Positions 9,264-17,939 of a DNA stretch of 64,000 nucleotides are shown here, piece by piece. The translations under genes and the position numbers were made by a program. The stretch is from contig NZ_CP075190.1 of assembly GCF_020510585.1 (NCBI RefSeq), forward strand, positions 1,300,001-1,364,000, written 5' to 3'. The stretch comes from Ferribacterium limneticum. GTDB lineage: Bacteria; Pseudomonadota; Gammaproteobacteria; Burkholderiales; Rhodocyclaceae. The notes under the pieces are model-generated. The model was not told where the DNA came from and did not search any database. It saw only the letters and a list, made by a program, of their open reading frames with translations. Each line of letters begins with the position of its first letter. The stretch's first letter is position 1.

Positions 9264-11411
9264 ATGGAAACTCAGCAGTCAAACGTACAGGTAATGGGAA
9301 TCGATGCCGGCGGCACGATGACCGATACCTTCTTTGTCCGGGCCGACGGTCGTTTCGTCGTCGGCAAGGCACAAAGTAATCCCGGCGACGAATCGCTCGC
9401 CATTTACAACTCTTCGGTTGATGCGCTCGAGCACTGGGGTCGCAACGTTGACGACGTCTATCCGGAACTAGCGACCTGCGTCTATTCTGGAACGGCGATG
9501 CTCAACCGCATCCTGATGCGCAAGGGCCTTGATGTCGGCCTGATCTGCAACAAAGGCTTTGAGCAGATCCATTCGATGGGTCGTGCCTTGCAGAGCTATC
9601 TGGGTTACGCCCTGGAAGATCGTATCCACCTCAACACCCACCGTTACGACGAGCCGCTGGTGCCGGTTTCCCGCACCCGCGGCGTCACCGAACGGACCGA
9701 CGTGCAGGGCAAGATCGTCATTCCGCTGCGTGAAGAAGAAGTGCGCCAGGCCACCCGCGAACTGGTCGAGGCCGGTTCCCAGGCCGTCGTCATCTGCCTG
9801 CTGCAGTCCCACAAGAACGAGGCCAGCGAGCAACGGGCGCGCGATCTGGTGCGTGACGAACTGAAAAAGCTCAAGTCGGACATCCCGGTCTTCGCCTCGG
9901 TGGACTACTACCCGTCGCGCAAGGAAAGCCACCGGATGAACACGACCATTCTCGAAGCCTACGGCGCCGAACCGTCGCGCCAGACGCTGAAGAAAGTCAG
10001 CGACCGCTTCAAGAAGCATGGCGCCAAGTTCGACCTGCGGGTGATGGCGACGCACGGCGGCACGATCAGCTGGAAGGCCAAGGAACTGGCCCGCACCATC
10101 GTCTCCGGCCCGATTGGCGGGGTTATCGGCTCCAAGCTGCTCGGCGAATATCTTGGCGACGAAAACATCGCCTGCTCCGACATCGGCGGCACCAGCTTCG
10201 ACGTGGCGCTGATCACCAAGGGCAACTTCGCCATCAAGTCCGACCCCGACATGGCCCGTCTGGTCCTCTCGCTGCCGCTGGTGGCGATGGATTCGGTCGG
10301 TGCCGGCGCCGGCAGCTTTGTCCGCCTAGACCCCTACAGCAAATCGATCAAGCTCGGCCCGGATAGCGCGGGCTATCGCGTCGGCACCTGCTGGCCGGAA
10401 AGCGGGCTGGATACGGTGTCGGTCTCCGACTGCCACGTCGTACTCGGCTACCTCAATCCGCAGAACTTCCTCGGTGGTGCCATCAAGCTCGATGTGCAAC
10501 GCGCCCGCGACCACATCAAGGCACAAATCGCCGATCCGCTCGGCCTCTCGGTCGAAGATGCGGCGGCCGGCGTCATTGAGCTGCTCGACCTGACGCTGTC
10601 CGAATACCTGCGTGCCAATATCAGCGCCAAGGGCTACAACCCGGCCGAATTCACCTGCTTCTCCTACGGCGGCGCCGGCCCGGTGCATACCTATGGCTAC
10701 ACCGAAGGCGTCGGCTTCAAGGACGTCGTGGTGCCAGCCTGGGCGGCAGGATTCTCGGCTTTTGGCTGCGCCTGTGCCGACTTCGAGTACCGCTACGACA
10801 AGTCAGTCGATCTGGGCGTCGCCCAGTTTGCCAGCGACGAGGAGAAGGCTGCTGCCTGCAAGACGTTACAGGAAGCCTGGGAAGAGCTGGCAACGAAGGT
10901 CATCGACGAGTTCGTCATCAATGGCTACAAGCCGGAAGACGTGCTGCTGATCCCCGGTTACAAGATGCAGTACATGGGCCAGCTCAACGACCTCGAAATC
11001 GTCTCACCGGTCACCAGCGCAGCTACTGCGGCTGACTGGCAGCAGATCATCGAGTCCTTCGAGAACACCTATGGCCGCGTCTACGCCAATTCGGCACGCT
11101 CGCCGGAACTGGGCTTCTCGGTCACCGGCGCCATCCTGCGCGGCATGGTCGTGACCCAGAAACCGGTGCTGCCGGAAGACGCGGATGCCGGCCCGACGCC
11201 GCCCAAGGAGGCCTATCTCGGCACGCGTCCGTTCTACCGCCACAAGAAGTGGGTCGAAGCGGCGCTGTGGAAGATGGAGTCGCTGAAGGCCGGCAACCGC
11301 ATTGTCGGGCCAGCCATCATCGAATCCGACGCGACGACCTTCGTCGTGCCCGACGGCTTCGAAACCACGATCGACAAGCATCGCCTGTTCCATCTCAAAG
11401 AAGTCAAGTGA
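9264..11411 (+). CDS. acxA: Acetone carboxylase beta subunit (hydantoinase A family)
   Basis: This 715-residue protein has an N-terminal ASKHA-type nucleotide-binding fold (GIDAGGTMTDTFFV) and the hydantoinase A core (SDIGGTSFDVALI near residue 310, FSYGGAGPVHTYGY near 470). Acetone carboxylase is a cytosolic alpha2-beta2-gamma2 enzyme that makes acetoacetate from acetone and bicarbonate with ATP hydrolysis to AMP. The beta subunit carries nucleotide chemistry. The ATG follows a GGAG-type ribosome site. The acxA-acxB-acxC order and subunit lengths match known acetone carboxylase operons. It is driven by the sigma-54 promoter at 9195. Confidence 0.95.
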   Translation: METQQSNVQVMGIDAGGTMTDTFFVRADGRFVVGKAQSNPGDESLAIYNSSVDALEHWGRNVDDVYPELATCVYSGTAMLNRILMRKGLDVGLICNKGFEQIHSMGRALQSYLGYALEDRIHLNTHRYDEPLVPVSRTRGVTERTDVQGKIVIPLREEEVRQATRELVEAGSQAVVICLLQSHKNEASEQRARDLVRDELKKLKSDIPVFASVDYYPSRKESHRMNTTILEAYGAEPSRQTLKKVSDRFKKHGAKFDLRVMATHGGTISWKAKELARTIVSGPIGGVIGSKLLGEYLGDENIACSDIGGTSFDVALITKGNFAIKSDPDMARLVLSLPLVAMDSVGAGAGSFVRLDPYSKSIKLGPDSAGYRVGTCWPESGLDTVSVSDCHVVLGYLNPQNFLGGAIKLDVQRARDHIKAQIADPLGLSVEDAAAGVIELLDLTLSEYLRANISAKGYNPAEFTCFSYGGAGPVHTYGYTEGVGFKDVVVPAWAAGFSAFGCACADFEYRYDKSVDLGVAQFASDEEKAAACKTLQEAWEELATKVIDEFVINGYKPEDVLLIPGYKMQYMGQLNDLEIVSPVTSAATAADWQQIIESFENTYGRVYANSARSPELGFSVTGAILRGMVVTQKPVLPEDADAGPTPPKEAYLGTRPFYRHKKWVEAALWKMESLKAGNRIVGPAIIESDATTFVVPDGFETTIDKHRLFHLKEVK

Positions 11412-11422
11412 GGAGACCCACC

Positions 11423-13747
11423 ATGAATATGATGAGCACAAAAGAAATCGGCCTCGGCAACCTACTCGAAAGCGGCATGACGCTCAAGCAGCACCGCGAC
11501 GCCATCCTCGAGCGCACCCAGTCCACTGGTTACTACAACGGCCTGGAAAATCTCGAATTCCGTGACAGCGACCCGATCCGCTACGAGAAGCTGTTCTCCA
11601 AGCTGCGCGGTGGCCTGGTCCATGCCCGGGAAACGGCGAAAAAGATCGCCGCCAGCCCCATCGTCGAGCAGGAAGGCGAACTCTGCTTCACGCTCTACAA
11701 CGCCGCTGGCGATTGCATCCTGACGTCGACGGGGATCATCATCCACGTCGGCACCATGGGCGCGGCGATCAAGTACATGATCGAGAACAACTGGGAAGCC
11801 AACCCGACGATCAACCCCGGCGACATGTTCACGACCAATGACTGCGCCATCGGCAATGTGCACCCCTGTGACATCGCCACCATTGTGCCGATCTTCTGGG
11901 CCGGCAAGTTGATCGGCTGGGTGGGCGGCGTTACCCACGTCATCGATACCGGTGCCGTCACGCCGGGCTCGATGTCTACTGGTCAGACCCAGCGTTTCGG
12001 CGACGGCTACATGATCACCTGCCGCAAGACCGGGGTGAACGACGAGCCGCTGCGCGACTGGCTGCATGAGTCGCAGCGTTCGGTGCGCACGCCGAAATAC
12101 TGGATTCTCGACGAAAAAACCCGCATCGCCGGTTGCCACATGATCCGCGAACTGGTCGAGGAAGTGATCCGGGCCGACGGCCTGGAGGCTTACGACAAGT
12201 TCTCGCAGGAGGTCATCGAAGAGGGGCGCCGCGGCCTGATGAGCCGGATCAAGGCAATGACCCTGCCGGGCAAATATCGCAAGGTGTCCTTTGTCGATGT
12301 GCCGTTCAAGCACGAGGACATCCAGGTTTCCAACGCCTTCGCCAAGCTCGACTCGATCATGCACTCGCCGGTCGAGATGACCATCAAGCCGGACGGCAAG
12401 TGGCGCCTCGACTTCGAAGGCGCCAGCCGTTGGGGCTGGCATACCTTCAATGCCCACCAGGTGGCCTTCACCTCGGGCATCTGGGTCATGATGTCGCAGA
12501 CGCTGGTGCCGACCCAGCGCATCAACGATGGTGCCTACTTCGCCACCGAGTTCCACCTGCCCAAGGGCACCTGGTGCAACCCGGACGACCGTCGCACCGG
12601 TCACGCCTATGCCTGGCACTTCCTGGTCTCCGGTTGGGCGGCCCTGTGGCGCGGCCTTAGCCAGTCCTACTTCAGCCGCGGCTATCTGGAAGAGGTCAAT
12701 GCCGGCAACGCCAATACCTCCAACTGGCTGCAGGGCGGCGGTATCAACCAGGACGGCGAGATCCACGCGGTCAACAGTTTCGAGGCTTCGTCCTGCGGTA
12801 CCGGTGCCTGCGCCGTCAAGGACGGCCTGAACCACGCCGCCGCCATCTGGAACCCGGAAGGCGACATGGGCGACATCGAAATCTGGGAAATGGCCGAGCC
12901 GCTGCTGTACTTGGGCCGCAACGTCAAATCCAACTCCGGCGGTTACGGCAAGTACCGTGGCGGCTGTGGTTTCGAGACGCTGCGCATGGTCTGGAACGCC
13001 CAGGACTGGACGATGTTCTTCATGGGCAATGGCTACATGAACAGCGACTGGGGCATGATGGGCGGCTACCCGTCGGCCACCGGCTACCGTTTCGAAGCGC
13101 ACAACACCGGCCTCAAGGAGCGCATCGCCATCGGCGACTCGCTGCCGCTCGGTGGCGATCTCGATCCGGGCGCTCCCGACTACGAGCGTCACCTCGATGC
13201 AACCGCTGTGGTCAAGCGCGACAAGCAGTGCATGACGACCGAGGACTGCTATGACAACCATGACCTCTATCTGAACTACCTGCGGGGCGGTCCGGGCTTC
13301 GGCGATCCGATCGATCGTGAAATCAATGCCATCGAGAACGATCTAAACCAGAAGTTCCTGCTGCCGGAGTTCGCCGAAAAGGTCTACGGCGCCGTGTTCA
13401 CCCAGGATGCCAAGGGTGTGTTCAGCATTGATGCCGACCTGACCAGGCAGCGCCGTACGGAAATCCGCAAGGAGCGCTTGGCCCGTGCCCTGCCAACCCG
13501 CGAGTGGATGAAGGAAGAGCGCGAACGCATCATCAACAAGCATGCAGCGGTGCAGGTTCAGCACATGTTCGCCACCAGCTTCGGACTGTCCGAGAAATTC
13601 ACCAAGGAGTTCAAGGATTTCTGGAGCCTGCCGGCCGACTGGGAATTGCTCGAAGACGAACTGGGCGTGCCGACCTACGGCTCCAAGCACCGCATGGATC
13701 TCTCGCTGATGCCTGACGTGAAGACTGTCGTCCAGGTCGAAGAGTAA
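11423..13747 (+). CDS. acxB: Acetone carboxylase alpha subunit (hydantoinase B family)
   Basis: About 774 residues from the ATG at 11423, which follows AGGAG by 8 bases; an open frame farther upstream overlaps acxA and is not used. It shows hydantoinase B features: the GDMFTTNDCAIGNVHPCDI segment near residue 135, then GGVTHVIDTGAVTPGS, and YGKYRGGCGFETLR near 510. In the holoenzyme this subunit binds the metal (manganese in characterised enzymes) where acetone is carboxylated. The 11-base gap from acxA indicates one transcript. Confidence 0.95.
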   Translation: MNMMSTKEIGLGNLLESGMTLKQHRDAILERTQSTGYYNGLENLEFRDSDPIRYEKLFSKLRGGLVHARETAKKIAASPIVEQEGELCFTLYNAAGDCILTSTGIIIHVGTMGAAIKYMIENNWEANPTINPGDMFTTNDCAIGNVHPCDIATIVPIFWAGKLIGWVGGVTHVIDTGAVTPGSMSTGQTQRFGDGYMITCRKTGVNDEPLRDWLHESQRSVRTPKYWILDEKTRIAGCHMIRELVEEVIRADGLEAYDKFSQEVIEEGRRGLMSRIKAMTLPGKYRKVSFVDVPFKHEDIQVSNAFAKLDSIMHSPVEMTIKPDGKWRLDFEGASRWGWHTFNAHQVAFTSGIWVMMSQTLVPTQRINDGAYFATEFHLPKGTWCNPDDRRTGHAYAWHFLVSGWAALWRGLSQSYFSRGYLEEVNAGNANTSNWLQGGGINQDGEIHAVNSFEASSCGTGACAVKDGLNHAAAIWNPEGDMGDIEIWEMAEPLLYLGRNVKSNSGGYGKYRGGCGFETLRMVWNAQDWTMFFMGNGYMNSDWGMMGGYPSATGYRFEAHNTGLKERIAIGDSLPLGGDLDPGAPDYERHLDATAVVKRDKQCMTTEDCYDNHDLYLNYLRGGPGFGDPIDREINAIENDLNQKFLLPEFAEKVYGAVFTQDAKGVFSIDADLTRQRRTEIRKERLARALPTREWMKEERERIINKHAAVQVQHMFATSFGLSEKFTKEFKDFWSLPADWELLEDELGVPTYGSKHRMDLSLMPDVKTVVQVEE

Positions 13748-13783
13748 GCAGCGCAATCGATTATCTGAATCAAGGAGACAAAA

Positions 13784-14287
13784 ATGTCATATACCAATGA
13801 ACAGGTTGCACATCTGGTCGAAGGCTCGCTGGACTGGGAAACGACCTTCCGCATGCTGTCGATGCCCAAGGACAACAGTCGCTTCGAGCAGTACCTCGCG
13901 GCGCTGCAGGCCAAGGTCAGCTTCAAGGATCGCATCGTTCTGCCGCTGGCCCCGCACATGTACATCGTGCAGTCGGCCAAGACCAAGCAGTGGCTCATCA
14001 AGTGCGACTGCGGCCACGAGTTCTGCGATTACAAGGAGAACTGGAAGCTGCACGCCTCGATCTACGTGCGCGACACCGAAGAGGCAATGACCGAGGTCTA
14101 TCCCAAGCTCATGGCCCCGGATACCCAGTGGCAGGTCTATCGCGAGTACTACTGCCCGAGCTGCGGCACGCTGCACGACGTCGAGGCGCCGACCCCGTGG
14201 TACCCGGTGATCCACGACTTCGAGCCGGACATCGAAGCCTTCTACAAGGAATGGGTGCATCTGCCGGTACCTGAACGGGCCGACTAA
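13784..14287 (+). CDS. acxC: Acetone carboxylase gamma subunit
   Basis: This 167-residue protein matches the small gamma subunit in length and in its two cysteine pairs: CDCGHEFC near residue 70 and CPSCG near 125, which suggests a zinc site. The gamma subunit is needed for activity of the alpha2-beta2-gamma2 enzyme, but its exact role is not settled. An AAGGAG ribosome site lies 8 bases before the ATG. A large GC-rich hairpin follows the stop, so expression may be stepped down before the downstream envelope genes. Confidence 0.93.
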   Translation: MSYTNEQVAHLVEGSLDWETTFRMLSMPKDNSRFEQYLAALQAKVSFKDRIVLPLAPHMYIVQSAKTKQWLIKCDCGHEFCDYKENWKLHASIYVRDTEEAMTEVYPKLMAPDTQWQVYREYYCPSCGTLHDVEAPTPWYPVIHDFEPDIEAFYKEWVHLPVPERAD

Positions 14288-14321
14288 AGCCGCACCGAAG
14301 CAACCCCACAGCGACACCTCT

Positions 14322-14367
14322 CCCCGCCCCGGGGGCCGGAATACACCGGCTTCCCGGGGTGGCGGGG
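14322..14367 (+). terminator. Large GC-rich hairpin after acxC, possible attenuator
   Basis: CCCCGCCCCGGGGGCCGG (14322-14339) can pair with CCGGCTTCCCGGGGTGGCGGGG (14346-14367) with small bulges. There is no T run after it, so it may protect the acxABC mRNA or slow polymerase rather than end transcription. Confidence 0.55.
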
Positions 14368-14453
14368 GCGTGCGCCTTCAATAAGCATCGCGCCGCCGTA
14401 GCGACAGGCGCGAGCCATAAGGGTATGGGCAAGCACAGCGAGGAGATTAAGAC

Positions 14454-15491
14454 ATGCTGCGTCATTTCAGGAAATACGGAAGCACAGCGACACGGGGGAC
14501 CACCTTCCTGTCGTCCATCGTGCCGTTCGGGATCATCGGGGGGCTGTTGTACGCGGGCCTCTTCGTCAAGGCGGATGCGGTAGTCCGCAAGGTCGATGCG
14601 CCGGCCGTCGAGCGCCGCGACAATTACGTCAGCCTGGCAGTGCCGGCACCGAGGCTCGTCTGGGCGGCAGGCACCGGCGGCAAGGTGGTGCAGAGCCGAG
14701 ACGGCGGCAAGTCCTGGGTCAGCCAGCCGACCGGCACCCAGAACAACCTGCTCGGCATTGCCGCCTGGGATGCGCAGCACGCGGCCGCCGTCGGCAACTT
14801 GGGCACCATCATCGTCACCGCCGACGGCGGCAACACCTGGACGGAAGCCAAGGCACCCGAATCCTCCAATCCCAACAAACTTTTCCGGGTGCGTATCTTC
14901 GACGGCGTCGCCTGGGCGGTGGGCGAGTTCGGGGCACTGCTGCGCTCGGCCGACCAAGGCATCACCTGGTCGCGCGCTCTGCCGGAGAAGGACCGCGCCT
15001 GGAACGATGTCTTCTTTCTCGGCCGGCACGGCTGGCTAGTTGGTGAGTTCGGCACGGTCATGAAGACCGCGGACGGCGGCGAGACCTGGAACGAGGTGGA
15101 AAGCCCCAACAAGGTCAGCCTGATGTCCGTGACTTTCCGCGATGCCAAACATGGCGTGGCGGTCGGCCTGTCCGGCACGGTCATGGTGAGCGGTGATGGC
15201 GGCGAAACCTGGCAGCCGGCGCCCAAGGCGACCCGCGAGTCGCTCTACAGCGTCATCTGGGACAGCGGCGATAGCGGTGATAGCGGTCGCTGGCTGGCGG
15301 TCGGCGACAAGGGCGTCATGGTTACGGCGGCGGCCGAGCCGGGCGAGTGGAAGGCCGCGCGCATCTCGGACAAGGACCTCTCCTGGCGTACCCAGATTGT
15401 GAAGTCCGACGACGCCTATTACCTGGCCGGCGCCAACCTGGCGGTCCTCGAAAACGACAGGCTGGCCATCGCCGGCCAGGCCGCGAAGTAG
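14454..15491 (+). CDS. YCF48/Hcf136-like beta-propeller protein, probably membrane anchored
   Basis: This 345-residue protein has one hydrophobic segment near residues 20-40 (FGIIGGLLYAGLFV), then at least five repeats with the BNR/YCF48 pattern D-G-G-x-T/S-W (SRDGGKSWV, TADGGNTWT, SADQGITWS, TADGGETWN, SGDGGETWQ). This predicts a periplasmic beta-propeller. YCF48-like proteins in heterotrophs often sit beside MMPL, DUF1302 and DUF1329 genes, as here. Their role is unproven but may be to assemble or gate an envelope transporter. A 9-bp tandem repeat encodes DSGDSGDSG near residue 270. An 10-base gap to the MMPL gene shows cotranscription. Confidence 0.85.
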   Translation: MLRHFRKYGSTATRGTTFLSSIVPFGIIGGLLYAGLFVKADAVVRKVDAPAVERRDNYVSLAVPAPRLVWAAGTGGKVVQSRDGGKSWVSQPTGTQNNLLGIAAWDAQHAAAVGNLGTIIVTADGGNTWTEAKAPESSNPNKLFRVRIFDGVAWAVGEFGALLRSADQGITWSRALPEKDRAWNDVFFLGRHGWLVGEFGTVMKTADGGETWNEVESPNKVSLMSVTFRDAKHGVAVGLSGTVMVSGDGGETWQPAPKATRESLYSVIWDSGDSGDSGRWLAVGDKGVMVTAAAEPGEWKAARISDKDLSWRTQIVKSDDAYYLAGANLAVLENDRLAIAGQAAK

Positions 15492-15501
15492 GGAGGCGAG
15501 A

Positions 15502-17868
15502 ATGAAGAACGCAACCTTTGGCAAGGTCGACCAAGCCTTCGCCAACATTATCCGCTTCCGCACCCTGGTGGTCGGCCTCGTTGCCCTGTTTACCGTACTG
15601 ATGGGCTACCTGGCAAGCCAGATCGAAGTCAGGACCGTTTTCAGCGACCTGCTGCCGAAAAACCATCCCTATGTCGAGGTCAACCAGCGCTTCAAGCAGA
15701 CCTTCGGCGGCTCGAACATGGTCAGCATCATGCTCGAGACCGAGCAGGGCGACATCTTCAAGCCGACCGTGCTCGGCAAGGTGCAGGCGCTGACCGTCGG
15801 CCTGCAGAAAGTCGAAGGCGTCGATACCTACCAGATCGTCTCACTCGCCTCGAAAAAGCTGAAGGAGGTGCGCGCCTCGACCGAAGGGGTCGAGTCGCGC
15901 CCCCTGATGTGGCCGAACCTGCCCCGCGACGCGGCCGAAATGGCGGTGCTCAGGGAAGCCGTCCTGAACAATCCGCTGGTCTATGGTCCCTACGTCTCGG
16001 CCGACCTGAAGGCGACGTTAATCACCGTCGATTTCAACGACGGCGATGTGGACTACACCAAGGCCTTCCAGCAGATCATGGCGCTGGTCGAGGCCGCCAG
16101 CGGCGACGGGGTCAAGGCCCGGGTGGTCGGCGAACCAGTGCTCTACGGCTGGGTCAACCACTACCTCGGCGAGACGCTGCAGATTTTTCTGTTCGCCGTC
16201 GCCTCGCTGGTCCTGCTGCTACTGCTGATCACCCGCACTTGGCACGGCACCCTGCTGCCGCTGCTGGCCGGTGTCGTCAGCGCCATCTGGGCGCTCGGCG
16301 CGGCCCGGCTGATGGGCTTTCATCTCGACCCGCTGGTCGTCGTCGTCGCCTTCCTGATCACGGCCCAGGCGATTTCCAACTCGGTGCAACTGGTCTCGCG
16401 CTTCGACGACGAACTGGCGCACGGCGGCAGCTCTCCCGCGGCGGCGGCCCGGGCCAGCGCGCGCAACCTGTTCAAGCCGAGCACCTTGGCCGTCGTCGCC
16501 GACGCTGGTTGCGTGCTGGTCGTCGCCCTGACCCCGATCCCGCTCCTGCAGAAGATCTCGTTCATCGGCACCGTCTGGGTTCTGACCATTTTCATCAGCG
16601 CCCTGGTGCTGACGCCGGTCATGCTGTCGTGGTGCAAGTCGGAAAAGGGGCACATCCACCCGATCAACCTCACCCCTGTCCTCGACGGCATTCTCGGCGT
16701 CTGCGCCAGCATCGTCACCACCCGCTGGCGCTACGGCGTGCTGGCGGGCGCCGGCATCGCCTTCGCCGTGTCGGCCCTCTATGCCTTCAACCTGAAGGTC
16801 GGCGACGCCAATCCCGGTTCGCCGATCCTGTGGCCCGATTCGACCTACAACCGCGATGCGGCCGAGATCAATCGGCAGTTCCAGGGCTCCGACCGGATGT
16901 TCGTCGTGCTGGCCGGCAAGGAGACTGGCGCCCTGCGCGAGCCGGCCGTGCTCGACAGCATGAACCGCTTCCAGAAGTACATGGAGGCGCAGCCCGAGGT
17001 CGGCGGCACCATTTCGCTGGCCGATATCCTGCCGCAGGTCAAGCGGGTGCTGCGCGAAGGCAACCCGATGTACCAGGAACTGGGGCTGACCAGCGACGAG
17101 AACAGCGAACTGACCTACATGTTCGTCTCCGGCTCCGACCCCGGCGACATGGACCGCTATGCCGACGCCGACGCCAAGTACGGCGCCGTCACGCTGTTCT
17201 TCCGCGACCATCAGGGCGAGACCATCCGGACGGCGATCGCCCGGGTCCGCGACTATGTCGCCAACCATCCGGTCGAGCAGGCCGAGTACCTGCTCGCCGG
17301 CGGCCTGGTCGGCGTGCTGGCGGCGGTCAATGAGGTCATCCTGGCCGGCCAGATCGAGGCCATCGCCCTGGCACTGCTGGTGCTGGTCGTCTGCTGCACG
17401 GTGACCTACCGCTCGACCGTGGCCGGCGTCTTTTTCATGATCCCGGTCGTCCTGTCCAACGCGCTGACCTTCGCCTACATGGCCTGGCAGGGCATCGGCA
17501 TGAACATCAACACCCTGCCGGTGGTGGCGCTCGGCATCGGCCTCGGCGTCGATTACACCTTCTACATCGTCGACGGCATCCGCGAGGAACTGCACCACCA
17601 CGCCAACATCGAGCGCGCCATCGTGCATTCGCTGCGCACGGCTGGCAAGGGCGTCCTGATCACTGCCATGACGCTGATCACCAGCGTCGTCCTCTGGTAC
17701 TTCTCGTCGCTGCGCCTGCAGGCCGACATGGGGATCCTGATCGGGCTGTGGCTGTTCGTCTCGGCTTTCAGCGCCCTGTTCATCATGCCGGCGCTGGTTT
17801 ACGTCTTCCGTCCGGAGTTCATCGTCGGCAGCAAGCAACGCCCGATCGAGCACGCCGTCCTGGCGTAG
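15502..17868 (+). CDS. RND/MMPL-family transporter
   Basis: This 788-residue membrane protein has two MMPL/sterol-sensing-like halves. Each half has one span, a large periplasmic domain (about residues 45-215 and 430-600), and a bundle of five further spans, twelve in all. The pattern GLGVDYTFYIVDGIREE near residue 680 is typical of the MMPL family. The E. coli RND pumps are about 1,000 residues, so this is the shorter lipid- or hydrophobe-transporting type. It probably works with the adjacent YCF48, DUF1302 and DUF1329 proteins to carry a hydrophobic solute across the envelope. Substrate is unknown. Confidence 0.88.
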   Translation: MKNATFGKVDQAFANIIRFRTLVVGLVALFTVLMGYLASQIEVRTVFSDLLPKNHPYVEVNQRFKQTFGGSNMVSIMLETEQGDIFKPTVLGKVQALTVGLQKVEGVDTYQIVSLASKKLKEVRASTEGVESRPLMWPNLPRDAAEMAVLREAVLNNPLVYGPYVSADLKATLITVDFNDGDVDYTKAFQQIMALVEAASGDGVKARVVGEPVLYGWVNHYLGETLQIFLFAVASLVLLLLLITRTWHGTLLPLLAGVVSAIWALGAARLMGFHLDPLVVVVAFLITAQAISNSVQLVSRFDDELAHGGSSPAAAARASARNLFKPSTLAVVADAGCVLVVALTPIPLLQKISFIGTVWVLTIFISALVLTPVMLSWCKSEKGHIHPINLTPVLDGILGVCASIVTTRWRYGVLAGAGIAFAVSALYAFNLKVGDANPGSPILWPDSTYNRDAAEINRQFQGSDRMFVVLAGKETGALREPAVLDSMNRFQKYMEAQPEVGGTISLADILPQVKRVLREGNPMYQELGLTSDENSELTYMFVSGSDPGDMDRYADADAKYGAVTLFFRDHQGETIRTAIARVRDYVANHPVEQAEYLLAGGLVGVLAAVNEVILAGQIEAIALALLVLVVCCTVTYRSTVAGVFFMIPVVLSNALTFAYMAWQGIGMNINTLPVVALGIGLGVDYTFYIVDGIREELHHHANIERAIVHSLRTAGKGVLITAMTLITSVVLWYFSSLRLQADMGILIGLWLFVSAFSALFIMPALVYVFRPEFIVGSKQRPIEHAVLA

Positions 17869-17939
17869 GCGTCATCACCAAGCCCGCCGCAGGTCGCGGT
17901 GGGCTTTATCCAGCAGTACCACTACCAAGGAGATGGGAC

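Noticed and set aside
11462..13261. A long open frame of about 600 codons antisense to acxB
   Set aside because: High-GC coding sequence often opens the opposite strand. The antisense product has no recognisable domain, and acxB is certain by family match and operon context.
16219..17853. A long open frame of about 540 codons antisense to the MMPL gene
   Set aside because: It is a composition effect opposite a clear transporter, with no motif or ribosome site.
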